NCBI GenBank assembly: GCA_029977665.1
Contig: JAPOKK010000010.1
Location: 1-34,946 of the forward strand
Origin: Pseudomonadota bacterium
GTDB lineage: Bacteria; Pseudomonadota; Gammaproteobacteria; Ga0077536
Reading direction: 5' to 3'
Length of the DNA: 34,946 nucleotides
Each line of letters begins with the position of its first letter. Position 1 is the first letter of the stretch. Of the stretch, positions 1 to 7,298 are shown in pieces. The position numbers and the translations under genes are program-made. The notes under the pieces are model-generated. The model did not search any database. It saw nothing but the letters and a program-made list of their open reading frames with translations, and had not been told where the DNA came from.

Positions 1-1197
1 CTCAAGCGGCATCCGCTGGCCACTTTCGGCGTCGTCGACGGCTTCGGATTACTCTCGGTCTGGCCGCTGCTGCGCGACGCGGTGCGTCCGCCCGCGCCAC
101 AGCCACGCGTGCCACACCTCCATGTACCGGCGCTCGGTGGCAAGGATCCCGACGTGCTGCCGGCCCTGGACGACGACGAGCAGCTCGCGGTCGCGCGCAG
201 CTTCTTCGAGACGACGGGTCTCGCCGCACCGTTCGCGCGGCTCATCGTGCTGTGCGGCCACGCCGCCTCGACGACCAACAACGCCTACGCCGCGGCGCTC
301 GATTGCGGTGCCTGCGGCGGTCACGAGGGAGGCACCAACGCGCGCCTGCTCGCACGCATCCTCGAGCGGTCGAGCGTGCGCCGGCGGCTCGCCGCGCACG
401 GCATTGCGCTGCCCGACGACACGCGCGTGGTAGCCGCGCTGCACGACACGACGACCGACCGCGTGACCTTGTTCGACGACACCCTGCCGGCCAGCCACGC
501 TCGCGATGCGGCCGCGCTCAAACGCGCGCTGGAAACCGCCGGACAGGCGAACCGGGCGCGCCGTGCCCCGCGTCTCGGCACGACGGCAGCGGCGCTGGCC
601 TGGCGCGCCGCCGATGGCGCCGAGACGCGGCCCGAATGGGGTCTTGCCGGCAACGCGGCGTTCATCTGCGCGCCGCGCTCGACGACCCGGGGATGCGATC
701 TCGACGGCCGCACGTTCCTGCATTCCTACGACTGGAGGCGCGATGACGACGGCCAGATTCTCAGCGCGATCATGAGTGCCCCGCTGATCGTCGCACAGTG
801 GATCAATGCGCAGTACTACTTTTCGAGCGTCGACAACGCGACCTGGGGCAGTGGCAGCAAGGTCACGCAGAACATCATCGGCGGATGCGCAGTGATCCAG
901 GGCGAGGGCGGCGACCTGCGCCTCGGCCTGCCCGAGCAGTCCGTGCGTGGCGACGACGGGCGGCTGTATCACCAGCCGCTGCGCCTGCTCGCGGTGATCG
1001 AGGCGCCCGTCGCGCGCATCGACGAAGTGCTTGCCGCACAACCCGGGCTGCGCGAGCTGTTCGACCACCGCTGGCTGCGACTCGTCGCACTCGATCGCGA
1101 ACGCGACGCCTGGTTCGCCTACCTGCCGGGGGGTCGCTGGGAAGCGATTCCCGCGCCCGTACCCGCAACACGTCCCAACCTGGAGGGAGCCGCATGA
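1..1197 (+). CDS. dabA: DabA inorganic-carbon transporter subunit (DUF2309), 5' truncated
   Basis: The reading frame is open from base 1, so the N-terminal part lies outside the window; 398 codons remain. The visible part carries the DUF2309/DabA signature: GHAASTTNN, then LDCGACGG with GGTNAR just after. In DabA the His and Cys of this block belong to the carbonic-anhydrase-like zinc site. The C-terminal block FLHSYD, APLIVAQWINAQYY, STVDN-like SSVDNATWGSGSK and GGDLRLGLPEQS is also typical. DabA partners with the NuoL-like membrane protein DabB to accumulate bicarbonate at the inner membrane; DabB is presumably upstream of the window. The stop overlaps the next start (ATGA). The ORF-track GTG start at 82 is internal and should not be used. 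Family assignment is firm; transport activity here is inferred. Confidence 0.93.
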   Translation, partial: LKRHPLATFGVVDGFGLLSVWPLLRDAVRPPAPQPRVPHLHVPALGGKDPDVLPALDDDEQLAVARSFFETTGLAAPFARLIVLCGHAASTTNNAYAAALDCGACGGHEGGTNARLLARILERSSVRRRLAAHGIALPDDTRVVAALHDTTTDRVTLFDDTLPASHARDAAALKRALETAGQANRARRAPRLGTTAAALAWRAADGAETRPEWGLAGNAAFICAPRSTTRGCDLDGRTFLHSYDWRRDDDGQILSAIMSAPLIVAQWINAQYYFSSVDNATWGSGSKVTQNIIGGCAVIQGEGGDLRLGLPEQSVRGDDGRLYHQPLRLLAVIEAPVARIDEVLAAQPGLRELFDHRWLRLVALDRERDAWFAYLPGGRWEAIPAPVPATRPNLEGAA

Positions 1198-2234
1198 ACG
1201 ACAACCTGCATCCGCAGAACCCGCCGCTCGGCTATCGCAAGGTCCTGGTGCTCATCGATACACGCCTGGTCGCGAGCGCGGAAGGCGCCTGGCACTGCCT
1301 CGATCGCATCGCCCGCCTGGCCGTCGAGCAAGGCGCGGAACTGACCCTGTGCGACGTTATCGAACCGCCGCCGGCCGAGCTCGCCGTCGACCCGGTCGCA
1401 CAGGAACTGATCGCGGTACGGCGCGCGCTCGCGCGCGAGCGGCTCGAGGCGATCGCCGAACCGCTGCGCGCCCTCGTACCGCTTTCGGTCGAACTCAGCG
1501 AAGGCACGACGTTCCTCGCCATCACCCGACTCGTGCTCGAACGGCGCTTCGACCTCGTCGTCCACGTGACCAACTCCGCCGCACACGGCGGCCTCGCGCC
1601 GACCGACATGCACCTGGCGCGGAAGTGCCCGTGCGCATTGTGGGTGATGGACACCAACGGACCAGCGCGCTACCAGAACGTGCTGGTAGCCGTCGACCGC
1701 GAGCTCTACACGGAGCCTGAAACGATGTCCCGGTTCAGCCTGCAGCTCGCGCTGACGGCGCTCTTGTTCGCACGCCTCGACGCGGCGCAGGTGCATCTCG
1801 TGCACGCCTGGCAGCCCTACGCCGCGGACCTGCTCACCCATCCACGCACGACGCTCGCCCACGCCTCGGTCGACCGCTACATCGGCAACCAGCGCATGCT
1901 CCACGCGCGCTGGCTGGCCGACCTGGAAGCCGGGGTGAGAGAAGCCGATGGCGGCGTCGCGCTCAACACCCAGCTGATCGAAGGCGAGGCCTCGGCAGTG
2001 GTCGCGGCCAGCGCCGGTCGGCACCGCGCCGACCTGCTGGTCATGGGCACCCTGGCAAGCGGCGCGGCGCCCGGCCAGTTCATCGGTCACACCGCAGAGC
2101 GGATCCTCGCCCGCGTCGGCATTCCGGTCCTGACGCTCAAGCCGCCGGGCTTCCTCACGCCGGTGCGGGCGGTGCCGGACGACCTGACCGTCGCGCGCGC
2201 GACCGCGGGTGCACGGCAGGGGGCGTCGTCATGA
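1194..2234 (+). CDS. Tandem universal stress protein (two UspA domains)
   Basis: This 346-aa protein has two UspA-like domains. The first begins at YRKVLVLIDTR (about residues 15-140), the second at YQNVLVAVDRE (about 157-310). The second ends with the nucleotide-loop-like segment LLVMGTLASGAAPGQFIGHTAERIL followed by PVLTLKPP, resembling the ATP-binding G-2x-G-9x-G(S/T) arrangement. The ATG at 1194 overlaps the dabA stop, so translation is probably coupled; the longer ORF-track start at 798 runs inside dabA and is rejected. Tandem Usp proteins resemble UspE in architecture. Its position directly after dabA suggests a role tied to inorganic-carbon or energy status, but that is inference from gene order only. 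Confidence 0.88.
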   Translation: MNDNLHPQNPPLGYRKVLVLIDTRLVASAEGAWHCLDRIARLAVEQGAELTLCDVIEPPPAELAVDPVAQELIAVRRALARERLEAIAEPLRALVPLSVELSEGTTFLAITRLVLERRFDLVVHVTNSAAHGGLAPTDMHLARKCPCALWVMDTNGPARYQNVLVAVDRELYTEPETMSRFSLQLALTALLFARLDAAQVHLVHAWQPYAADLLTHPRTTLAHASVDRYIGNQRMLHARWLADLEAGVREADGGVALNTQLIEGEASAVVAASAGRHRADLLVMGTLASGAAPGQFIGHTAERILARVGIPVLTLKPPGFLTPVRAVPDDLTVARATAGARQGASS

Positions 2235-2719
2235 GCGCGCCGCCGGTATTGCAACTGGTCGCGACGGCGCCGCCCGCTTCGCCGGCCGCCGTGGTGGAAC
2301 CTGCCGCGGACACCCGGCGACGGGCCCTCGGCGCGCTCGTCACGCGCACCATGGACGCGCTGCGGGCCGCGGCGCGCGCCGGCCTGTCGCGCTCGGTGTG
2401 CGCGTGCGAGACGTTGTGCGAACAGATCGAGAGCGCGCTCGAGGAAGACGACACCGCTACCGCCTGCCTGCTGCTCGAATGCGTCGCCAAGGAGCCTGCT
2501 GCCCGCATCCTCTTGCCGCGCCTGTTCACCGCGGCGGGACGCCTCGCGCGCAGCGACAACCCGTTCATCGTCTACCGCGCGTGCGCACAGGCGCTCACGC
2601 TCGGACGCCGTGACCTGCGCCTCGACAACCACGCGGGACTGCTCGTCGGCACGCTGCGCGCCGAAGCCGCTCCGGCACTCGCGCGCCGCCTCGGACGCCT
2701 GCTCGAGGACGCACGATGA
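2231..2719 (+). CDS. Small helical protein of unknown function in dabA operon
   Basis: I do not recognise the family of this 162-aa protein. It starts at an ATG overlapping the Usp stop (ATGA), making it the third translationally coupled gene after dabA. The first ~35 residues are Ala/Pro-rich and probably disordered. Residues ~35-160 look largely helical, with a Cys pair (CACETLC) around residue 56 and several Arg/Ala-rich helices. No signal peptide or membrane segment is apparent. The gene order suggests a role connected with DabA or the stress protein. Codon use matches its neighbours, so I think it is a real gene. Confidence 0.72.
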   Translation: MSAPPVLQLVATAPPASPAAVVEPAADTRRRALGALVTRTMDALRAAARAGLSRSVCACETLCEQIESALEEDDTATACLLLECVAKEPAARILLPRLFTAAGRLARSDNPFIVYRACAQALTLGRRDLRLDNHAGLLVGTLRAEAAPALARRLGRLLEDAR

Positions 2720-2879
2720 GGTGCCTGCGGACCGGGCGCTCGCGGCCGTCGCGGCGGCTGCCACGCGGCGGCCGGGCAAGCGTTGCACAGCTTGCCAGCG
2801 CGGCGCCGGGCCGCGTCGATGCGCAGGTTTGGCCGCAGTCTCGCTGCGTCATTTCCTGCGCGTCGCCGCATCGGCCTGA

Positions 2880-2888
2880 TGCTAACCT
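2880..2888 (+). promoter_or_regulatory. Possible extended -10 promoter upstream of small ORF pair
   Basis: TGCTAACCT has the TGn extension plus a TAACCT hexamer, and would start transcription near 2895, about 30 bases before the small ORF at 2925. No convincing -35 is visible. The 6-bp inverted repeat CCTGAC/GTCAGG (2886-2904) overlaps the hexamer and could be an operator. Weak prediction from sequence alone. Confidence 0.3.
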
Positions 2889-2924
2889 GACTTCGTTGGT
2901 CAGGAATTAGCAAGGAGCAAAACC

Positions 2925-3080
2925 ATGTTCGAGACATTAATGATGATGCTCGTGATGCAGCCGCTGCCGGGGCAGGACCTGGCAACCCCCGTGGTGCCAC
3001 GCGCAGCACCATCGGCGAGCGTTCGCCAGGTGGACGACCCGGCCGACGATGGCATCGCCGACGACGCAACGCCCCGATGA
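2925..3080 (+). CDS. Small ORF, 51 aa, unknown function
   Basis: This ORF is not in the ORF track because of its size. It begins at ATG 2925 behind an excellent ribosome site (AAGGAG at 2912-2917, 7-nt spacing). The 51-aa product starts with a short hydrophobic, Met-rich stretch (FETLMMMLVM), followed by an acidic Asp/Ala-rich tail (VDDPADDGIADDATPR). Its stop overlaps the start of the next small ORF in an ATGA junction. The strong SD, the coupling and the terminator downstream of the pair support a real gene. No function can be assigned. The N-terminal segment is too short for a confident transmembrane call. Confidence 0.55.
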   Translation: MFETLMMMLVMQPLPGQDLATPVVPRAAPSASVRQVDDPADDGIADDATPR

Positions 3081-3268
3081 CCCTCATTGCCGAGAACGAT
3101 GCCGCGATGCCGCGCGACCGCGCCGTCGAGCACGAGGAGGCATCGGCTGCCGATGACGAGGCCTATGCCGATCCGGCGCGTCAGTGGGGCTGGCTGTTCG
3201 AACACGGTTCGCGCCATCACGGGCCCGCTGCGCCGCGCTTCGACCACGACGCCCGACACGTATTCTGA
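3077..3268 (+). CDS. Small acidic ORF, 63 aa, unknown function
   Basis: The ATG overlaps the stop of the preceding 51-aa ORF (ATGA), so the two are probably translated together. The 63-aa product is acidic in its first half (VEHEEASAADDEAYAD) and has an aromatic/His-rich second half (QWGWLFEHGSRHH). It has no signal peptide and no recognisable domain. About 40 bases after the stop there is a strong intrinsic terminator, consistent with this being the last gene of the unit. The sequence shows a conserved-looking gene layout but no function. Chance ORFs of this size are common in GC-rich DNA, hence moderate confidence. Confidence 0.55.
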   Translation: MTLIAENDAAMPRDRAVEHEEASAADDEAYADPARQWGWLFEHGSRHHGPAAPRFDHDARHVF

Positions 3269-3309
3269 GCCGCGCAGGACCGCGCGGCCCCACCGCTCCC
3301 CCTCCGTTC

Positions 3310-3335
3310 GTCCCGGCCCGGCCGGGACTTTTTTT
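3310..3335 (+). terminator. Intrinsic (Rho-independent) terminator
   Basis: A perfect 8-bp GC-rich stem (GTCCCGGC/GCCGGGAC) with a 3-nt loop CCG is followed directly by seven T residues. It lies 42 bases after the stop of the 63-aa ORF and reads in the + direction. The minus-strand reading lacks a U-tract, so it should not terminate hpaR transcripts efficiently. Confidence 0.9.
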
Positions 3336-3385
3336 ACTTTCTTCCAGCTGCGGCGTGGCGTGCCGCGGCAGCGGCCAGTGGCCGC

Positions 3386-3865
3386 TCAGGGCGCATCGAG
3401 CGCCGCAGCGAACTCGCTCAGCAGCTCATAAAGCGTGGCCAGCCGTTCGGCACCGAAAGCCCGCGTGATGTCGCTGTAGAGGCGTTCGGAATCGGGGGCG
3501 ACCGCGTCGAAGCGCGCGCGGCCGCGCGCGGTCAGCGCGAACACCGCGCGGCGCTGGTCGCCCGCCGGCGTGCGACGCGCGACCAGGCCCGCGCCCTCTA
3601 GATGCTGCAGGATGCGCGACAGGCTCGGCGCCAGCAGCAGGCTGCGCCGCGCGACCGCCGACGCGTCGATGTCTGGCCAGGCGGCGAGCACGCGCAGCAC
3701 GCGCCACTGCTGTTCGGTCAGCCGGTGCGCGCGCAGCATCGGGCGAAAGCGCGCCATCGCCGCTTCGCGCGCCTTGAGCAGTTGCATCGGCAACGAGCGC
3801 TCGAAGTCGCGCAGCGTGCCGGCCGCGGCGGGCTCGATGTCGCGCTCGGCGCCGGCCGGGTCCAT
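3386..3865 (-). CDS. hpaR: MarR-family repressor, HpaR-like
   Basis: This 159-aa protein matches the homoprotocatechuate-operon repressor subgroup of MarR. The N-terminal RSLPMQLLKAREAAMARFRPML helix leads into the winged helix (TEQQWRVLRVLA, SLSRILQHLEGAGLVAR, wing GDQRRAVFALTARGRARF). Such proteins bind palindromes as dimers and release DNA when an aromatic pathway ligand binds. It lies 3 bases after the stop of the FAH-family gene, so the two are probably co-transcribed from the divergent intergenic region at 4730-4917. A 14-bp palindrome there overlaps the predicted + promoter, consistent with repression of the catabolic genes and autoregulation. Regulation is inferred from context; the family call is strong. 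Confidence 0.88.
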   Translation of the reverse strand: MDPAGAERDIEPAAAGTLRDFERSLPMQLLKAREAAMARFRPMLRAHRLTEQQWRVLRVLAAWPDIDASAVARRSLLLAPSLSRILQHLEGAGLVARRTPAGDQRRAVFALTARGRARFDAVAPDSERLYSDITRAFGAERLATLYELLSEFAAALDAP

Positions 3866-3868
3866 CGC

Positions 3869-4729
3869 TCAGAGCACCTCGTCCTCGACCTCGTTGCGCA
3901 GCACCCCGACGCCGGGCACTTCGACCTCGACGACGTCGCCGGCGCGCAGGTAGCGGGGCGGATCGAAGCGCGCGCCGGCGCCGTTCGGTGTTCCCGTGGC
4001 GATGACGTCGCCGGGCTGCAGACGATAGAACGTCGACAGGTAGCTCAGCAGGTAGCGGAACGGAAACATCAGGTTGTCAGTGACATCGTTCTGGCGCTCT
4101 TCGCCGTTGACCCGCGTGATCACGCGCAGGCTGCCCATCGGATCGAGTTCGTCGGGCGTGACCAGCCACGGTCCCAGTGCGCCGGAACGCTCGAAGTTCT
4201 TGCCCTGGGTGACGTTGAACTTGGCGTGGCGCAACCAGTCGCGCACCGAGCCTTCGTTCATGATGGTGATCCCGGCAACGTGTTCGTGCGCTTCGGCCTC
4301 GCGGATACGGCGCCCCGCACGTCCGATGACGAGCACGATCTCGCCTTCGTAATCGAGCTGCTCCGACTCGGGCGACCGCAGCAACGGTGCCTCGTGCCCG
4401 GTCAGCGATTCGCGTGCGCGCATGAACACGCTCGGATAGCGCGGCGCTGCCGAGCCGTCCTTGTACTCGGCGTTGCGGTCGGCGTAGTTGACGCCGATGC
4501 AGATGATTTTCTGTGGGTTGGGAATCGTCGGCAGGTAGAGCACTTCGTCCATGCCGAAATCGGCGAACGTGGTCGCCGCGCTCGCGGCGAGTTCTGCGAG
4601 GCGGCCGGCGCTGATTGCGGCGCGCAGGTCGGGCAGCTCCGGATAGCGCGCCGAAAGATCGACCACGCCTCCGTCGACCAGCGCGCCGAAACCGGCCTGT
4701 CCGTTGCGGCTGAAACTCAGGAATCTCAT
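3869..4729 (-). CDS. Fumarylacetoacetate hydrolase-family enzyme, HpaG-like decarboxylase/isomerase candidate
   Basis: This 286-aa protein is an FAH-superfamily enzyme. The catalytic domain starts near IICIGVNYADRN (residue ~75). It has the metal motif DYEGEIVLVIG (E128, E130), and the third ligand position reads NEGSVRDW (E159) instead of the common NDVSARD; I recall NEGS(V/I)RD from a sub-branch of the family. GKNF and ATGTPNGAG follow as expected. In 4-hydroxyphenylacetate degradation, single- or double-domain FAH proteins (HpaG) carry out decarboxylation of 5-oxopent-3-ene-1,2,5-tricarboxylate and isomerisation of the product. Its position with hpaR, hpaF and hpaE suggests that role. The start has GGAGG 6 nt upstream. 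Only one such domain is present here, so the second step may be encoded elsewhere. Confidence 0.85.
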   Translation of the reverse strand: MRFLSFSRNGQAGFGALVDGGVVDLSARYPELPDLRAAISAGRLAELAASAATTFADFGMDEVLYLPTIPNPQKIICIGVNYADRNAEYKDGSAAPRYPSVFMRARESLTGHEAPLLRSPESEQLDYEGEIVLVIGRAGRRIREAEAHEHVAGITIMNEGSVRDWLRHAKFNVTQGKNFERSGALGPWLVTPDELDPMGSLRVITRVNGEERQNDVTDNLMFPFRYLLSYLSTFYRLQPGDVIATGTPNGAGARFDPPRYLRAGDVVEVEVPGVGVLRNEVEDEVL

Positions 4730-4755
4730 GCGGCCCTCCGCGCGCGTGGCTTGAA

Positions 4756-4784
4756 TTGACGACGACAGGACATAAACTTAACAT
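4756..4784 (+). promoter_or_regulatory. Predicted promoter of the hpaF-hpaE-ligAB-like operon
   Basis: TTGACG (4756-4761) and TAACAT (4779-4784) are separated by exactly 17 bases, giving a plausible sigma-70 promoter with a start near 4791. The -10 lies inside the palindrome at 4777-4790. A minus-strand promoter for the FAH/hpaR pair may use TTGCAG upstream of the same palindrome, but is less clear. Confidence 0.55.
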
Positions 4785-4790
4785 GTTAAG
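4777..4790. promoter_or_regulatory. Palindromic operator, probable HpaR/MarR binding site
   Basis: CTTAACATGTTAAG is a perfect 14-bp palindrome, AT-rich against a very GC-rich background. It sits between the divergent FAH-hpaR and hpaF units and covers the predicted -10 of the + promoter. MarR-family dimers typically bind sites of this kind. That HpaR is the binder is inference from position. Confidence 0.7.
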
Positions 4791-4917
4791 CGAATGCTGC
4801 AAGCGGCCTCGGCGTCAGCCTCGCCTGCGGGCGGTGCAAGCCGGGTACGAGAAATCGGCGCCGCAACGCGGGCCGCCGCGCGAGGCCATTCGTCATCCAG
4901 CGCCAGGGGATTCCTCC

Positions 4918-5310
4918 ATGCCGCATCTCACCATCGAATACACCGCCAATCTCGAGCACCGGCTCGACGTGCCGGCACTCATCGACACGCTGCACGCGAC
5001 GGCTGCCTCGATCGAAGCGTTCCCGCTCGCCGGCATCCGCACACGCGCCGTGCGCCTGGCCCATTTCCGCTTCGCCGATGGCCACCCCGACAACGCTTTC
5101 GTACACCTGCGCCTGCGCATCGCGCACGGCCGCAGCCTGGCCGTGCGGCGCGCCGCCGGCGAGACCCTGTTCGCTGCGCTGACCGGCTTTCTGCAGCCGA
5201 TTCTCGATGACTCGCCGCTGGCCATCTCGTTCGAGATCGAGGAGATCGACGCGGAGCTGAATTTCAAGTACGGCAACATTCGCGACTACCTCGCCCGGCG
5301 CGGCAACTGA
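4918..5310 (+). CDS. hpaF: 5-carboxymethyl-2-hydroxymuconate delta-isomerase
   Basis: This 130-aa protein begins MPHLTIEYTANLEH. In the CHMI family the Pro exposed after Met removal is the catalytic base, as in other tautomerase-fold enzymes. The length matches the family, and the C-terminal block SFEIEEIDAELNFKYGNIRDYL is characteristic. The enzyme isomerises 5-carboxymethyl-2-hydroxymuconate to 5-oxopent-3-ene-1,2,5-tricarboxylate in homoprotocatechuate meta-cleavage. I chose ATG 4918 because it yields the Pro-2 start and has AGGGGA 7 nt upstream; the longer ORF-track start at 4756 includes promoter sequence. It is followed 13 bases later by the hpaE-like dehydrogenase. Confidence 0.92.
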   Translation: MPHLTIEYTANLEHRLDVPALIDTLHATAASIEAFPLAGIRTRAVRLAHFRFADGHPDNAFVHLRLRIAHGRSLAVRRAAGETLFAALTGFLQPILDDSPLAISFEIEEIDAELNFKYGNIRDYLARRGN

Positions 5311-5323
5311 GGAGCTCCCGCCC

Positions 5324-6853
5324 ATGACGGTGACCAAACTCGACAACAACCTGACCGAGCTCGCACAACATCTCGCGCGCTTTCGCGACCATCCCCTTGG
5401 TCACTTCATCGACGGCCGCGCCGATGCCGGGCGCAGCGGGCGCGATTTCGACAATCTCACGCCGATCGACAACAGCGTGATCGGGCGGGTCGCGGCCGGC
5501 GACGCGGCCGACATCGATGCCGCGGCGCAGGCCGCCGCGGCGGCGTTCCCGGCCTGGCGCGCGTTCGGCGGCGACGCGCGCCGCGCGCTGCTGCACCGTA
5601 TCGCCGATGGCATCGAGGCGCGCGGCCGCGAAATCGCGCTCATCGAGAGCTACGACACCGGCCAGCCGCTGCGCTTCATGAGCAAGGCCGCGCTACGCGC
5701 CGCGGAAAACTTCCGCTTCTTCGCCGATCGCGCACCGACCGCCTGCGAGGGCCGCTCGATGCCGGCCGGCGACCATGTCAACTACTCGCTGCGGCAACCG
5801 ATCGGGCCGGTCGGTGTGATCACGCCGTGGAACACGCCGTTCATGCTCTCGACGTGGAAGATCGCCCCGGCACTCGCCGCCGGCTGCACGGTCGTGCACA
5901 AGCCGGCCGAATGGTCCCCGCTGAGCGCAATGCTGCTGGCCGAGATTTGCCACGACGCGGGGCTGCCGCCCGGCGTGCTCAACACCGTCAACGGTATCGG
6001 CGAGCAGGCCGGGCGCGCCCTCACCGAGCACCCGGCGATCAAGGCCATTGCCTTCGTCGGCGAATCGAGCACCGGCAGCCACATCATGCGCCAGGGCGCG
6101 GCGACGCTGAAGCGGGTCCACTTCGAACTCGGCGGCAAGAATCCGGTGATCGTGTTCGCCGACGCCGATCTCGAACGCGCGCTCGACGCGGTCACGTTCA
6201 TGATCTACAGCCTGAACGGCGAGCGCTGTACCTCGTCGAGCCGATTGCTCGTCGAGCAATCGATCTACGACGCGTTCGTCGCGCGCGTTGCCGAGCGCGC
6301 CGGACGCATCCGCGTCGGGCACCCGCTCGACCCGGCAACCGAGGTCGGACCGCTGATCCACCCGCGCCACTTCGACAAGGTGTGCGGCTACTTCGACGCC
6401 GCGCGCGAGGAAGGCGCCCGCATCGCCGCCGGTGGCGTGCCCTGCGCGCTAGACGGCAAGGGCAATTTCGTCGCGCCGACGCTATTCGCCGATGCCGACA
6501 ACAGCATGCGCGTTGCGCGCGAGGAGATCTTCGGCCCGGTGCTCACGGCCATCCCCTTCGCCGACGAAGCCGAAGCGGTGGCGCTCGCCAACGATACCGA
6601 GTACGGCCTGACGGGCTACGTCTGGACGCGCGACGGCGGCCGCGGACAGCGCATCGCGTTGGCGCTGGAGGCCGGCATGATCTGGGTCAACTCGGAGAAC
6701 AACCGCCATCTGCCGGCGCCGTTCGGCGGCATGAAAATGAGCGGCATCGGGCGCGACGGCGGAGACTACAGCTTCGAGTTCTACATGGAAACGAAGAACG
6801 TTTGCGTGGCGCTCGACACCCACGGCGTACCGTCGCTGGGCAAACACGAATGA
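5324..6853 (+). CDS. hpaE: 5-carboxymethyl-2-hydroxymuconate-semialdehyde dehydrogenase
   Basis: This 509-aa NAD(P)-dependent aldehyde dehydrogenase has the complete catalytic set: PWN (N170), FELGGK (E268) and GERCTSSSR (C302). The length and the N-terminal block FIDGRADAGRSGRDFDNLTPIDN fit the HpaE group. HpaE oxidises the ring-cleavage semialdehyde of homoprotocatechuate to 5-carboxymethyl-2-hydroxymuconate, the substrate of the HpaF isomerase encoded just upstream. The ATG at 5324 has a GGAG ribosome site at 5311. Other semialdehyde dehydrogenases share this fold, so the exact substrate rests on the neighbourhood with hpaF, hpaR and an extradiol dioxygenase. Confidence 0.88.
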   Translation: MTVTKLDNNLTELAQHLARFRDHPLGHFIDGRADAGRSGRDFDNLTPIDNSVIGRVAAGDAADIDAAAQAAAAAFPAWRAFGGDARRALLHRIADGIEARGREIALIESYDTGQPLRFMSKAALRAAENFRFFADRAPTACEGRSMPAGDHVNYSLRQPIGPVGVITPWNTPFMLSTWKIAPALAAGCTVVHKPAEWSPLSAMLLAEICHDAGLPPGVLNTVNGIGEQAGRALTEHPAIKAIAFVGESSTGSHIMRQGAATLKRVHFELGGKNPVIVFADADLERALDAVTFMIYSLNGERCTSSSRLLVEQSIYDAFVARVAERAGRIRVGHPLDPATEVGPLIHPRHFDKVCGYFDAAREEGARIAAGGVPCALDGKGNFVAPTLFADADNSMRVAREEIFGPVLTAIPFADEAEAVALANDTEYGLTGYVWTRDGGRGQRIALALEAGMIWVNSENNRHLPAPFGGMKMSGIGRDGGDYSFEFYMETKNVCVALDTHGVPSLGKHE

Positions 6854-6944
6854 CCCCCGAATCGCGCCGCTTCGAATGCCGCGAACGGGTATTTCCACCA
6901 CGCGCCGCCGCGCGCGGCCGCCCAACTCGGAACACGGCCAGCCA

Positions 6945-6958
6945 CTCGGAGGTCCGAG
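6945..6958 (+). promoter_or_regulatory. Inverted repeat enclosing the ribosome site of the LigA-like gene
   Basis: CTCGGAGGTCCGAG can fold into a 5-bp hairpin (CTCGG/CCGAG) with an AGGT loop. It contains the GGAGG that serves the ATG at 6963. Partial sequestration could tune translation of the dioxygenase pair; this is speculative. Confidence 0.35.
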
Positions 6959-6962
6959 CATC

Positions 6963-7298
6963 ATGAGCCTCTACCAGCTGCAGAAGTTTCTCTACGTGCT
7001 CAATCGCGAACCGGCCGCGCAGCGGCGCTACCGCGACGACCTCGACGGACTCATCGCCGACTACGAGCTGACTGACGAGGAGGCCCGTGCCCTGCGCGAT
7101 GGCGACATCGGCCTGCTTTACGTGCTCGGCGTCAACGGTCAGATCCTGATGCACTACGCCGCCTTTCTCGGCATCGCCTGGTTCGATTATCTCGATTTCA
7201 TGCGCGAAGGCATCGAACGCCACGGACCCGTGCGGGCCGGGGTCTATGCCATGACCGGCGGCGGTGCGAGCTTCACCGAAGAGGAGGGCGCCCGATGA
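6963..7298 (+). CDS. LigA-like small subunit of extradiol dioxygenase
   Basis: This 111-aa protein fits the LigA domain of class III extradiol dioxygenases: an all-helical subunit (SLYQLQKFLYVLNREP, ADYELTDEEARALRDGDIGLLYVLGVNGQILMHYAAFLG). In protocatechuate 4,5-dioxygenase the LigA subunit caps the LigB active site. The ATG at 6963 follows GGAGG; the ORF-track start at 6876 lies in the hpaE-ligA gap and lacks a ribosome site. The stop overlaps the next gene (ATGA), as expected for subunits made in equal amounts. In the better-known HpaD systems no LigA subunit is present, so this pairing with hpaE/hpaF is unusual. Confidence 0.87.
   Translation: MSLYQLQKFLYVLNREPAAQRRYRDDLDGLIADYELTDEEARALRDGDIGLLYVLGVNGQILMHYAAFLGIAWFDYLDFMREGIERHGPVRAGVYAMTGGGASFTEEEGAR

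Noticed and set aside
2716-2910. 64-aa ORF overlapping the previous stop by ATGA
   Set aside because: Despite the overlap, the product is Arg/Ser/Pro-rich like the non-coding frames here, with no ribosome site or domain; the well-supported ORF starts at 2925.
3602-4759. 385-aa ORF on the + strand
   Set aside because: Antisense to hpaR and the FAH-family gene; covers the divergent promoter region.
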